Below the pieces are notes generated by a model that ran no database searches, was not told where the DNA came from, and was given only the letters and a program-made list of their open reading frames with translations. From Ralstonia condita (GTDB lineage: Bacteria; Pseudomonadota; Gammaproteobacteria; Burkholderiales; Burkholderiaceae), in NCBI RefSeq assembly GCF_958405655.1, contig NZ_CATYWO010000001.1:744001-808000 (forward strand): DNA of 64,000 nucleotides. The letters are read 5' to 3'. Positions 16,760 to 26,740 of this stretch are shown in pieces; positions within the stretch are counted from its first letter, which is position 1; every line of letters starts with the position of its first letter. The position numbers were made by a program, and so were the translations under genes.

Positions 16760-17929
16760 ATGACGACAACCAAGTTCTCTCTCGATATTCCGGCGCGCAT
16801 GCCGCTGCTGTCGCGGCGCGGGTGGTCTGCGCTGGTGCTCGTGTCGCTCATCGTGTGCATTGGTGCGCCGGTGTGCGCGCTTCTTGTGCCGGAAGGCAGC
16901 CCGCTGCATCTGTCGGCGTATGCGCTCACGCTCATCGGCAAGATCATGTGTTACGCCCTGGCCGCGCTGGCACTCGATCTGGTGTGGGGCTACTGCGGCA
17001 TCCTCAGCCTCGGCCACGGCGTGTTCTTTGCGCTGGGCGGCTACGCCATGGGCATGTACCTGATGCGCTCCATCGGCCGAGAAGGCGTGTACAAGAGCGA
17101 TCTGCCCGACTTCATGGTCTTCCTCGACTGGAAAGAGCTGCCGTGGTTCTGGCACGGCACCGAGCACTTCGCGTGGGCGATGCTGCTGGTGATCCTGGTG
17201 CCCGGCGTGCTGGCGTGGCTGTTTGGCTTCTTTGCCTTCCGCTCACGCGTCAAAGGCGTGTACCTGTCGATCATCACGCAGGCGATGACGTATGCGGCCA
17301 TGCTGCTGTTTTTCCGTAACGAAACGGGCTTTGGCGGCAACAACGGCTTTACTGACTTCAAGCGCATCCTCGGCTTCCCGATCTCCGCATTGCCCACGCG
17401 CACCGTGCTGTTCGTCGCGACGTTCGTGGCGCTGGTGCTGGCGTTCATCGCGTGCCGCGCCATCGTCACGTCCAAGTTCGGCCGCGTGGTCACTGCCATT
17501 CGCGATGCCGAGGCCCGCGTGATGTTCTCCGGCTACAACCCGCTCGGCTACAAGCTGTTCGTGTGGACGTTCTCGGCGGTGCTGTGCGGCATTGCGGGCG
17601 CGCTCTACGTGCCGCAGGTCGGCATCATCAACCCGGGCGAGATGTCGCCGGGCAACTCCATCGAGATGGCCGTGTGGGTGGCCGTTGGCGGGCGCGGCAC
17701 ATTGATCGGCCCGATCATCGGCGCCTTCCTCGTCAACGGGGCCAAGACGTTGCTCACCGCATGGGTGCCGGAATACTGGCTGTTCGTGCTTGGTGCAATC
17801 TTCGTGCTGGTGACGCTGTATCTGCCGAACGGTGTGCTGGGCCTGATGGGCAAGCTGCGCATGAAGAAGCGGGCGCCCACGCAAGCCAAGGCACCCGAAG
17901 CCGCGACCGTGACCGGAGACCACGCATGA
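16760..17929 (+). CDS. urtC: urea ABC transporter, permease UrtC
   Basis: 389 residues, a LivM-type branched-chain/urea permease with about ten membrane helices. Visible family segments are LDLVWGYCGILSLGHGVFFA, YNPLGYKLFVWTFSAVLCGI and GRGTLIGPIIGAFLVNGAKT. A urea-family feature is the inserted stretch between the first helices (SDLPDFMVFLDWKELPWFW). It starts 1 bp after urtB and overlaps urtD by 4 bp (ATGA), so translation is coupled. Confidence 0.95.
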   Translation: MTTTKFSLDIPARMPLLSRRGWSALVLVSLIVCIGAPVCALLVPEGSPLHLSAYALTLIGKIMCYALAALALDLVWGYCGILSLGHGVFFALGGYAMGMYLMRSIGREGVYKSDLPDFMVFLDWKELPWFWHGTEHFAWAMLLVILVPGVLAWLFGFFAFRSRVKGVYLSIITQAMTYAAMLLFFRNETGFGGNNGFTDFKRILGFPISALPTRTVLFVATFVALVLAFIACRAIVTSKFGRVVTAIRDAEARVMFSGYNPLGYKLFVWTFSAVLCGIAGALYVPQVGIINPGEMSPGNSIEMAVWVAVGGRGTLIGPIIGAFLVNGAKTLLTAWVPEYWLFVLGAIFVLVTLYLPNGVLGLMGKLRMKKRAPTQAKAPEAATVTGDHA

Positions 17930-18777
17930 GCACGTTCACCGAGCTCCCCGACCGCGCGGAGACTGGCACCGCCACCGGCATGGGCCACCTGGTCGAGCCG
18001 GACACGATTGACGTCTCGCACGGCGCCATCCTGTATCTCGAAGACGTGACGGTGCGCTTCGGCGGCTTTCGCGCGCTGAACGCGCTCACGCTGTCGATCG
18101 ACCACGGCGAGCTGCGCTGCATCATCGGCCCCAACGGCGCGGGCAAGACCACGATGATGGACGTCATTACCGGCAAGACGGGGCCGCGCAACGCCGACGT
18201 GACGGGCCGCGTGTTCCTCGGCCAGACCATCGACCTGCTACGCCTGACCGAACCGCGCATCGCGCAGATCAGCATCGGCCGCAAGTTCCAGAAACCGACC
18301 GTGTTCGAGCAGCACACCGTGTGGGAAAACCTGGAACTGGCGATGAAGGCCGACAAGCGCTGGTGGGTATCGCTGCGCGCGCGTCTGCTGAACGACGGCC
18401 GTCAGCGCATCGAAGAAACGCTCGGCCGCATCCACCTGGAAGCCGAGGCGTATCGGCCCGCCGGGCTGCTCTCGCACGGGCAGAAGCAGCGGCTGGAGAT
18501 CGGCATGCTGCTGATGCAGCAGCCGCAACTGCTGCTGCTGGATGAGCCTGTCGCGGGCATGACGGATGAAGAGACGATGCAGCTCGCAACGTTGCTCAAC
18601 GGCTTGCGCGGCACGTGCTCGATCATGGTCGTGGAGCACGACATGGAGTTTGTCGCCGCGCTGGCGGGAGCGGAAGGGCGCGTGACCGTGCTGGCCGAAG
18701 GCAGCGTCCTGGCCGAAGGCACGCTCGACGCCGTCAAGCGCGATGAGCGCGTCATCGAATCCTATCTGGGGCGTTAG
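17926..18777 (+). CDS. urtD: urea ABC transporter, ATP-binding protein UrtD
   Basis: 283 residues from the ATG at 17926, which overlaps the urtC stop. Walker A GPNGAGKTT is at 68-76, the signature segment is LLSHGQKQRLEIG and Walker B LLLLDEPVAGM. The first 30 residues before the ATPase core are a family-typical extension. UrtD and UrtE form the two ATPases that drive urea uptake through UrtBC. The short gap to urtE (30 bp) and AAAGGAAAG ribosome-binding site indicate one operon. Confidence 0.94.
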   Translation: MSTFTELPDRAETGTATGMGHLVEPDTIDVSHGAILYLEDVTVRFGGFRALNALTLSIDHGELRCIIGPNGAGKTTMMDVITGKTGPRNADVTGRVFLGQTIDLLRLTEPRIAQISIGRKFQKPTVFEQHTVWENLELAMKADKRWWVSLRARLLNDGRQRIEETLGRIHLEAEAYRPAGLLSHGQKQRLEIGMLLMQQPQLLLLDEPVAGMTDEETMQLATLLNGLRGTCSIMVVEHDMEFVAALAGAEGRVTVLAEGSVLAEGTLDAVKRDERVIESYLGR

Positions 18778-18807
18778 AGCCTTCTCAAGGCAAAAGGAAA
18801 GAACGCG

Positions 18808-19500
18808 ATGTTGCAGGTCCAACAACTGAACCAGTTCTACGGCGGCAGCCACATCCTGCGCAACGTCAGCTTTGACGTCCCAACAGGCAAGCTGACCACA
18901 CTGCTTGGCCGTAACGGCGTCGGCAAGACGACGCTGCTCAAATGCCTGATGGGCGTGGTGCCCGCTGCCAGCGGTGCGATCGATTGGGAAGGGCGCACCA
19001 TCCAGAAGCTGCCCGCGTACGAGCGTGTCTCGCAGGGGCTTGCCTATGTGCCGCAGGGGCGCGAGATCTTCCCGCGCCTGACGGTGGAAGAGAACCTGCT
19101 GATCGGTGCGGCCGCCAAGCGTGCGCCGTCCAAGGTGCCCGATTCCATCTATGAACTGTTTCCGGTGCTCAAGGAGATGAAGGGCCGACGCGGCGGTGAT
19201 CTGTCGGGCGGCCAGCAGCAGCAACTTGCCATTGGCCGCGCGCTGATGAGCGAGCCGCGCCTGCTGATCCTGGACGAGCCGACCGAAGGCATTCAGCCGT
19301 CGATCATCCAGGAGATCGGCCGCACCCTGCGCCGGCTGGTGGATGAGTTCGGCATGTCGGTGCTGCTGGTCGAGCAGTACTACGACTTCGCACGCAGCAT
19401 TGCCGACCGCTACGTCGTCATGAGCCGTGGCGAGGTGATCGCCCAGGGCGACGGCGCCAACATGGAGGCCGATGGCGTACGCGATCTGGTGGCGGTTTGA
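18808..19500 (+). CDS. urtE: urea ABC transporter, ATP-binding protein UrtE
   Basis: 230 residues, a LivF-type ATPase: Walker A GRNGVGKTT at 34-42, signature LSGGQQQQLAIGRAL and Walker B LLILDEPTEGIQP. MLQVQQLNQFYGGSHIL at the N-terminus and SIIQEIGRTLRRL are typical of UrtE. It is the last importer gene, and the urease accessory gene ureD starts 143 bp downstream. Confidence 0.95.
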   Translation: MLQVQQLNQFYGGSHILRNVSFDVPTGKLTTLLGRNGVGKTTLLKCLMGVVPAASGAIDWEGRTIQKLPAYERVSQGLAYVPQGREIFPRLTVEENLLIGAAAKRAPSKVPDSIYELFPVLKEMKGRRGGDLSGGQQQQLAIGRALMSEPRLLILDEPTEGIQPSIIQEIGRTLRRLVDEFGMSVLLVEQYYDFARSIADRYVVMSRGEVIAQGDGANMEADGVRDLVAV

Positions 19501-19643
19501 CGCACAGGTGTCGTGTGAAAAAGTCGGGTGCCAAATGGGCGGCATCTGGCTATGATGGAAAACCTTTCCGTTTGCTTAGGGCAGAGTCCAATCTGAACCG
19601 CACAGCCGCGTTTCATGAGGGATGCCTCCCGTTTGCACGACCG

Positions 19644-20531
19644 ATGCGCCATCCCGATTTTCCTGTTCCGCCGCAGGCCTCCGCATTTGCATCTTGGGAA
19701 GCCTCATTGCACTTGGCGTTTGCACGGCGCAGTGAGCGCACCGTGCTGGCCATGTGCCGGCATCAGGGGCCGCTGCGGGTGCAGAAGGCCCTGTATCCGG
19801 AAGGTGAGGGCGTCTGCCATGCCGTCATGCTGCATCCGCCCGCAGGCATTGCAGGCGGCGACGTGCTCGATATCGACATCGAACTCGGCGCCGATGCGCA
19901 TGCCGTGCTGACCACGCCCGGCGCCACCAAGTGGTACAAGTCGCTCGGCCGCACGGCCACGCAGCGCGTTGCGATCCGCATGGATGCAGGCGCGCGGCTC
20001 GACTGGCTGCCGCAAGAGAACATCGTCTTCAACCAGGCCTGCCCGATCATCGACCTGACTCTCGATCTGGCCCCCGGTGCCACCGCCATCGGCTGGGACA
20101 CCACCATGCTCGGCCGCCATGCCGCTGGCGAATCGTGGGACGAAGGCCGCATCGCCATGCGCACCGCATTGCGTTGCAACGGCCAGCCGCTATGGATCGA
20201 GTCGGCCGCGTTCGATGCGCAATCGCCCATGCTGAATGCGACGACGGGCATGGCCGGCTTCCACGTCGTCGGCACGCTGTGGGCCGTGGGCGAGGGCGCC
20301 ACCGAAGCCCTGGCCGAATCGATGGCCGAGCACCTGCCGTACAACGACGATCTGCGCGCGGGCGTCACGTGTCTCACGCAAGATGCACCCGGTCTGCCAA
20401 ACGTTTTGCTGCTGCGCGTGTTCGCACGTCGGCCCGAAGATGCGCGCGCGTTGCTGTCACAGACGTGGCTCGCGCTGCGCGAACCGATGCATGGCGTGAT
20501 AGGCCGTCCGCTGCGCCTGTGGGCCACATGA
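19644..20531 (+). CDS. ureD: urease accessory protein UreD (UreH)
   Basis: 295 residues from the ATG at 19644. UreD forms the chaperone complex with UreF and UreG that delivers nickel to the urease apoenzyme. Family segments are visible: HPPAGIAGGDVLDIDIELG, LTTPGATKWYKSLGRTA, RLDWLPQENIVFNQA and LGRHAAGESWDEGRI. The frame is open back to 19497, but the start at 19644 gives the normal N-terminus. A possible -10 TATGAT lies at 19551-19556, so the ure genes may also have their own promoter. Confidence 0.93.
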   Translation: MRHPDFPVPPQASAFASWEASLHLAFARRSERTVLAMCRHQGPLRVQKALYPEGEGVCHAVMLHPPAGIAGGDVLDIDIELGADAHAVLTTPGATKWYKSLGRTATQRVAIRMDAGARLDWLPQENIVFNQACPIIDLTLDLAPGATAIGWDTTMLGRHAAGESWDEGRIAMRTALRCNGQPLWIESAAFDAQSPMLNATTGMAGFHVVGTLWAVGEGATEALAESMAEHLPYNDDLRAGVTCLTQDAPGLPNVLLLRVFARRPEDARALLSQTWLALREPMHGVIGRPLRLWAT

Positions 20532-20610
20532 TGGCCAGTTGATGGCAACGTGACTTCGCATCGCCCGATCTGAACTCAACTGAATTGACCCTCACCGAAG
20601 AGAGCCCCTC

Positions 20611-20913
20611 GTGGAACTGACCCCGCGCGAAAAAGACAAGCTGCTGATCTTCACCGCCGCCTTGCTGGCCGAGCGCCGCAAGGGCCGTGGCCTCAAGCTC
20701 AACTACCCGGAAGCCGTCGCCTTCATCAGCGCGGCCATCATGGAAGGCGCGCGTGACGGCAAGACCGTCGCCGAGCTGATGCACTACGGCACCACGCTCC
20801 TCACCCGCAATGACGTGATGGACGGCGTGGCCGAGATGATTCCCGACATCCAGGTCGAAGCCACGTTTCCGGACGGCACGAAGCTCGTCACCGTCCATCA
20901 CCCGATCGTTTGA
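20611..20913 (+). CDS. ureA: urease gamma subunit
   Basis: 100 residues with a GTG start at 20611. MELTPREKDKLLIFTAALLA, then GLKLNYPEAVAFISAAIMEG and a C-terminal GTKLVTVHHPI are near-invariant in urease gamma chains. Three copies combine with UreB and UreC in the (UreABC)3 enzyme. It is followed by the ureJ gene rather than directly by ureB. Confidence 0.97.
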   Translation: MELTPREKDKLLIFTAALLAERRKGRGLKLNYPEAVAFISAAIMEGARDGKTVAELMHYGTTLLTRNDVMDGVAEMIPDIQVEATFPDGTKLVTVHHPIV

Positions 20914-20961
20914 GTTTTGAAGTTTGAAGTCCGCACGCCACTCACCACTACGAGTCCTGCC

Positions 20962-21579
20962 ATGACGCCTACCCTGTCTCGCTTCGTCCGGCCCGCTGCG
21001 GCCATTGCGCTCACGTTTGGCGCGTCCATCGCGTTTGCCCACCCGGGGCATCCGGGCCATACCGCCGAAGGCAGCTTGCTTGCCGGGTTCCTGCATCCGC
21101 TCACGGGCGCTGACCATTTGCTGGCGATGGTGGCCGTGGGCGTGTGGAGCGCACTGGCCTCGCGCTCGGTGCGCGATGCGCTGTGGGCGCCGGTCGCCTT
21201 TGTTGCGTTGATGATCCTGGGCGCGCTGCTCGGCGCGGGTGGCGTGGCGGTGCCGATGGCTGAGCCGATGATCGCCGCATCGCTGCTCGTGTTCGGCCTG
21301 CTGATTGCCGCTCGCGCCCAACTGCCGGCATGGGGTGGTGCGTTGCTGTGCGGCGCGTTCGCGCTGTTCCACGGCTACGCGCACGGCACGGAATTCCCCG
21401 CAGGCGCGCAGGCCATGTTCCCGACCTTCGTGGGCGGCTTTGCCGTGGCGACTGCGTTGCTGCATACCGCCGGTATCGGCGCGGGCTTTGCGCTGAAGCC
21501 GCGTCTGGCATGGCTGGCGCGTCTGTCGGGTGTGGGCGTGGCGCTGTACGGTGCCGGCCTGCTGGCGGCGGCCGTCTGA
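20962..21579 (+). CDS. ureJ: HupE/UreJ family membrane protein, putative nickel permease
   Basis: 205 residues from the ATG at 20962. It has a cleavable-looking signal segment ending IAFA at about residue 27, then a His-rich mature N-terminus (HPGHPGH), the family block GFLHPLTGADHLLAMVAVGV, and about six membrane helices, including FALFHGYAHGTEFPAG. HupE/UreJ proteins are thought to pass nickel (or cobalt) across membranes. The position between ureA and ureB supports a nickel-supply role for urease. The nickel specificity is inferred. Confidence 0.88.
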   Translation: MTPTLSRFVRPAAAIALTFGASIAFAHPGHPGHTAEGSLLAGFLHPLTGADHLLAMVAVGVWSALASRSVRDALWAPVAFVALMILGALLGAGGVAVPMAEPMIAASLLVFGLLIAARAQLPAWGGALLCGAFALFHGYAHGTEFPAGAQAMFPTFVGGFAVATALLHTAGIGAGFALKPRLAWLARLSGVGVALYGAGLLAAAV

Positions 21580-21590
21580 AGGGGCGCGAG

Positions 21591-21896
21591 ATGATCCCCG
21601 GAGAACTCCTGCCGCAAGACGGCGATCTCGAACTCAATGCAGGCCGCGCGACGGTCACGGTCACGGTGGCCAACACTGGTGATCGCCCCGTGCAGATCGG
21701 CTCGCACTACCACTTCTATGAAGTGAATGACGCGCTGCGCTTTGACCGCGAAGCCACGCGCGGCTATCGGCTCAACATCGCCGCCGGCACCGCCGTGCGC
21801 TTCGAGCCGGGGCAGGAGCGCACGGTCGAACTCGTAGCGCTTGCGGGCGATCGCGTGGTCTATGGCTTTGCTGGCCGTGTGATGGGCAAGCTGTGA
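21591..21896 (+). CDS. ureB: urease beta subunit
   Basis: 101 residues from the ATG at 21591, 11 bp after ureJ. MIPGELLPQDGDLELNAGR, then VANTGDRPVQIGSHYHFYE and the C-terminal YGFAGRVMGKL identify the urease beta chain. It makes no active-site residues but holds the UreA-UreC assembly together. The frame extends far upstream through ureJ, but that part has no similarity to UreB. ureC starts 22 bp later with AGAAGGAACGGAC. Confidence 0.96.
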   Translation: MIPGELLPQDGDLELNAGRATVTVTVANTGDRPVQIGSHYHFYEVNDALRFDREATRGYRLNIAAGTAVRFEPGQERTVELVALAGDRVVYGFAGRVMGKL

Positions 21897-21918
21897 AGTT
21901 GACGCAGAAGGAACGGAC

Positions 21919-23637
<1,719 letters not shown>

Positions 23638-23678
23638 TTGGTGGGGTGGGTGGGATGGGCTTGGGTTTGTTGTTGTTG

Positions 23679-23908
23679 GTCCATCCCTGTTTCGTACCCT
23701 GCCGGGCACGACCTACTTTTCTTTGTCTTGCCAAAGAAAAGTAGGCAAAAGAAAGGCGCGCCCGAGATGGCGAAAGACTCCTTGGATTTGTGTCGCGGGG
23801 AGGGAAGGGAGGCAAACTCGCTGCGCTCAAACAGGCCTCCCTTCTTTTTCCTCCCCGCAACAAAAATCCAAGGCGCCATCAAGGGCGGGAACGTCAACGG
23901 CCACACCG
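23679..23908 (+). repeat. long-hairpin repeat unit L1
   Basis: First of four related units. It contains a 14-bp perfect hairpin (23712-23725 with 23732-23745, loop TCTTGC). Next comes a large broken stem: GATGGCG (23766-23772)/CGCCATC, CCTTGGATTT (23780-23789)/AAATCCAAGG, GCGGGGAGG (23795-23803)/CCTCCCCGC and AAGGGAGGC (23805-23813)/GCCTCCCTT. The tip loop contains CTCGCTGCGCTC. It ends with a conserved flank (23883-23908) shared with unit R2. No transposase or credible protein lies within. Open frames here encode repeat-type peptides and are not genes. Confidence 0.8.
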
Positions 23909-24009
23909 GCGGGGAACTGAGGTGGGCGCCGGGGCTCGTTGAGTGCGAGCGATGGTTCCAGTCGTACAACGGAGTGGCGCACGGGCAGAAGATTGTGTGC
24001 TTTACCTGT

Positions 24010-24202
24010 GCCCTAGATGGCGCCTTGAATTTCTGTTGCAGAGAGGAAAAAGGAAGGGAAACTGTCTGAGCGCAGCGAGTTTTTCCCTTCCCCTCTCTGC
24101 GACATAAATTCAAGGAGTCTTTCGCCATCTCGGGCGCGCCTTTCTTTGCTTACTTTCTTTGGCAAGACAAAGAAAGTGAGTCGCCCCCGGCAGGGGGTGA
24201 AA
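24010..24202 (-). repeat. long-hairpin repeat unit R1 (inverted relative to L1)
   Basis: The same unit in opposite orientation. The stem pairs are GATGGCG (24016-24022)/CGCCATC (24123-24129), CCTTGAATTT/AAATTCAAGG (24106-24115), GCAGAGAGG (24038-24046)/CCTCTCTGC (24092-24100) and GGAAGGGAAA (24052-24061)/TTTCCCTTCC (24082-24091). The short hairpin is CTTACTTTCTTTG-gcaaga-CAAAGAAAGTGAG, and an outer CCCCC/GGGGG hairpin follows. About 100 bp of sequence with no recognisable feature separates it from L1. Confidence 0.8.
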
Positions 24203-24222
24203 TAAGGATGCGCTGCCGCGCC

Positions 24223-24475
24223 GAGATCAAAACTCCACGCTTGGAGATCAGAACTCGGCGGTTGGAGTTCAGAACTCGACACTTGAAGTTCCGAACCCGA
24301 TGCGTGGCGTCTCTGAACTCAACGCTCGGAGTTCAGAACGCGACGCTTGAGGTTCCGAACTCAACGTTTGACGTTCAGAACCCGACGTATGGCGTTCAGA
24401 ACTCCACGCTTGAAGTTCCGAACCCGGTGCTTGCAGTTCAGAACTCGACGCCTGGAGTTCAGAACTTCGAGCTTC
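24223..24475. repeat. 12-unit, 21-bp tandem palindrome array upstream of ureE
   Basis: Twelve head-to-tail degenerate units of consensus GAGTTCAGAACTCGACGCTTG run from 24223 to 24475. All are 21 bp except the fifth (24307-24328), which is 22 bp. Each unit centres on the 13-bp palindrome GAGTTC-A-GAACTC, perfect in unit 3 (24265-24277) and 0-3 changes in others. The 21-bp period equals two helical turns, so the palindromes would face one side of the DNA. There are no spacers. The array ends 29 bp before the ureE ATG. Confidence 0.9.
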
Positions 24476-24504
24476 ATAGTTGGATGACGAATCAGGTCGT
24501 AAAG

Positions 24505-25167
24505 ATGCTTTCCATCAACAAACACCTCCCCGCACCGCATGGCCTGGCCTCCGTGCTGGTCAAGCGTGCACCCAAGCTAGTGCTGCCATTCCTGGAGCGC
24601 AGCCGCAGCCGCCTGCGCGCCACCCTCGACGATGGCCGTGAAGTGGCCGTGGTGCTGCCGCGCGGCACCGTCATGCGCGGCGGCGACGTGCTGGTCGCTG
24701 AAGACGGCACGCTGGTGGAAGTGCAGGCCGCGCCTGAGCGGGTACTGCGCGTGACCAGCGACAACCGTCTTGCGCTGATGCGCGCCGCCTACCACCTCGG
24801 CAATCGCCACACGCCCGTGCAGGTCAGTGCCGATGCACTGCAGCTCGAAGCCGATCCAGTGCTCGAAGACATGCTGGTCCGCCTGGGCGTGACCGTCGCG
24901 CATGTGGAAGCACCGTTCGAGCCGGAGGCGGGCGCCTATGGTGGCGGCCATCGTCACGGCCACGATGCGACGTTCGAAGAGGACTACGCGGCCGCGCAGG
25001 CGCTGTACCACGAACACCACGGGCAAGATCACGGTCACTCGCATGATCATGACCATGGGCACGCGCATAGCCACGATCACGCGCATGGGCACGACCACGG
25101 TCACGGTCACGACGACGGCCATGTCCACGGGCCCGGCTGCGGCCATCACCACCATCACCATGACTAA
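24505..25167 (+). CDS. ureE: urease accessory protein UreE (nickel carrier)
   Basis: 220 residues from the ATG at 24505, giving the usual UreE start (MLSINKHLPAPHG). UreE dimers bind nickel and hand it to the UreDFG-apourease complex. The core includes RSRLRATLDDGREVAVVLPR, the GTVMRGGDVLVAEDG strand and the conserved AYHLGNRHTPVQV with its metal-binding His. The last 60 residues are extremely His/Asp/Gly-rich, ending in six consecutive His and an Asp, and should store several nickel ions. The frame is open upstream through the 21-bp array (to 24208); a start there is unlikely, but an ATG at 24484 remains possible. It overlaps ureF by 8 bp. Confidence 0.94.
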   Translation: MLSINKHLPAPHGLASVLVKRAPKLVLPFLERSRSRLRATLDDGREVAVVLPRGTVMRGGDVLVAEDGTLVEVQAAPERVLRVTSDNRLALMRAAYHLGNRHTPVQVSADALQLEADPVLEDMLVRLGVTVAHVEAPFEPEAGAYGGGHRHGHDATFEEDYAAAQALYHEHHGQDHGHSHDHDHGHAHSHDHAHGHDHGHGHDDGHVHGPGCGHHHHHHD

Positions 25168-25849
25168 CGCCGCGCAGCTCACTGCCTTGCTGCATCTCGC
25201 GTCGCCGGCGCTGCCGGTGGGCGCGTTCAGCTATTCGCAGGGCCTGGAGGCAGCGGTAGACGTGCGGCACGTGGTGGATGAAGCGTCGGCTGCGGCGTGG
25301 ATTGCCGAAGGCCTCGACGTGCTGGCCGCCTGCGAGGCGCCGCTGTGGCTGCTGCAGTTTGCCGACTGGCAGGCAGGCCGCTTCGATGCCGTGGCCGAGC
25401 GCGATGCGTGGTTCCTTGCCACCCGCGAGACGCGCGAGCTGCGGCTCGAAACGTCTCAGATGGGCTGGTCGCTCAATCGCCTCATCCAGCAGATGGAGTG
25501 GGGCGATGGTGCACTGCGCAGTGCATTGGCTGCGCGTGCCTCGGTGACGTTTCCGACGGCCTTTGCCGCCGCCGCTGCTGCGCTGAATGTCGACCCGCGT
25601 GACGGTGTGACGGCGTACTGCTTTGCCTGGGTGGAAAACCAGATGGCGGCGGCAGTCAAGGCGGTGCCGCTCGGGCAGGCTGCGGGGCAGCGCATCCTTT
25701 TTGGCCTGCACGCTGCGGTGGCGCGTGCGGTGGAAGAGGCCACGCGCCGCGCGGCCTGTCATCCGCCTGAACTGTCTACGTTTTCGCCGGGGCTGGGCGT
25801 GCTGTCTGCCCGGCATGAAACGCAATACTCACGACTCTTTCGATCCTGA
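25160..25849 (+). CDS. ureF: urease accessory protein UreF
   Basis: 229 residues from the ATG at 25160, which overlaps the ureE end. Family segments are LLHLASPALPVGAFSYSQGL, ATRETRELRLETSQMGWSL and YCFAWVENQMAAAVKAVPLG. UreF is an all-helical protein that bridges UreD and UreG during nickel loading and may check fidelity of the GTPase step. ureG begins 11 bp later. Confidence 0.95.
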   Translation: MTNAAQLTALLHLASPALPVGAFSYSQGLEAAVDVRHVVDEASAAAWIAEGLDVLAACEAPLWLLQFADWQAGRFDAVAERDAWFLATRETRELRLETSQMGWSLNRLIQQMEWGDGALRSALAARASVTFPTAFAAAAAALNVDPRDGVTAYCFAWVENQMAAAVKAVPLGQAAGQRILFGLHAAVARAVEEATRRAACHPPELSTFSPGLGVLSARHETQYSRLFRS

Positions 25850-25860
25850 ACCCGATCATC

Positions 25861-26484
25861 ATGCGAACCAAGAAACTTCCTGCCCTGCGTGTTGGCGTGG
25901 GCGGCCCGGTGGGCTCCGGCAAGACCACGCTGCTCGAAATGCTCTGCAAGGCCATGCGCGAGCGTTACGACCTCGTGGCGATCACCAACGACATCTACAC
26001 GAAGGAAGATCAGCGCCTGCTGACCATCTCCGGCGCGCTGCCTGCCGAACGCATCATGGGTGTCGAGACCGGCGGCTGCCCACACACGGCCATCCGCGAA
26101 GATGCGTCGATCAACCTCGAAGCGGTCGATCGCATGCTCTCCAGGTTTCCAGATGCGGATGTGGTCTTCATCGAGTCGGGCGGTGACAACCTCGCGGCGA
26201 CGTTCAGCCCCGAGCTGTCGGACCTGACCATCTACGTGATCGATGTGGCGGGCGGCGAGAAGATTCCGCGCAAGGGCGGCCCCGGCATCACCAAGTCGGA
26301 CCTGCTCATCATCAACAAGACGGACCTGGCGCCGTATGTCGGAGCGTCGCTGGAGGTGATGGAGAGCGACACGCGCAAGATGCGTGGCGACCGTCCGTTC
26401 GTGATGTGCAATCTGCGGGCGCAGGGTGGGTTGAATGAGGTGATCCGGTTTATTGAGAGGCAGGGGATGTTGGTGGGGGGCTAG
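25861..26484 (+). CDS. ureG: urease accessory GTPase UreG
   Basis: 207 residues. A SIMIBI-class GTPase with P-loop GPVGSGKTT at 15-23, the metal-binding CPH at 73-75 (GGCPHTAIREDAS), ESGGDNLAATFSPELSD and the base-recognition motif NKTD. GTP hydrolysis powers nickel insertion into UreC. The last 25 codons turn G/T-rich (GGG and TTG codons), as in the end of ureC, just before the second repeat block. It is the last gene of the ure operon; no T-run terminator directly follows, and hairpin unit L2 could act there. Confidence 0.96.
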   Translation: MRTKKLPALRVGVGGPVGSGKTTLLEMLCKAMRERYDLVAITNDIYTKEDQRLLTISGALPAERIMGVETGGCPHTAIREDASINLEAVDRMLSRFPDADVVFIESGGDNLAATFSPELSDLTIYVIDVAGGEKIPRKGGPGITKSDLLIINKTDLAPYVGASLEVMESDTRKMRGDRPFVMCNLRAQGGLNEVIRFIERQGMLVGG

Positions 26485-26520
26485 CTTTTTGGGGCGGTGT
26501 GTTTCCTGCGGTGGGCGCTT

Positions 26521-26740
26521 GTGGTCCATCCCTGTTTCGTACCCTGCCGGGCACGACTTACTTTTCTTTGTCTTGCCAAAGAAAAGTAAGCAAAAGAAAG
26601 GCGCGCCCAAGATGGCGAAAGATTCCTTGAATTTATGTCGCAGAGAGGGGAAGGGAAAAACTCGCTTCGCTCAGACAGTTTCCCTTCCTTTTTCCTCCCT
26701 GCAACAGAAATTCAAGGCGCCATCTAGGGCAGGGAAAGGC
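26521..26740 (+). repeat. long-hairpin repeat unit L2
   Basis: Third unit, same orientation as L1 and starting with the same outer block (TCCATCCCTGTTTCGTACCC). The 14-bp hairpin is CTTACTTTTCTTTG (26557-26570)/CAAAGAAAAGTAAG. The long stem is GATGGCG (26611-26617)/CGCCATC, CCTTGAATTT (26625-26634)/AAATTCAAGG, GCAGAGAGG/CCTCCCTGC (one mismatch) and AAGGGAAA (26651-26658)/TTTCCCTT. Changes relative to L1 are mostly on both sides of the stem. It lies 36 bp after ureG. Confidence 0.8.

Noticed and set aside
24223..24475. CRISPR-like array of 21-bp repeats
   Set aside because: The units are contiguous with no unique spacers, they are degenerate, and no cas gene is present.
24208..24504. N-terminal extension of UreE through the 21-bp array as the annotated start
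   Set aside because: Known UreE proteins begin at the MLSINK-type position, and the repeat-derived residues have no UreE similarity. It is kept only as a hypothesis in the findings.
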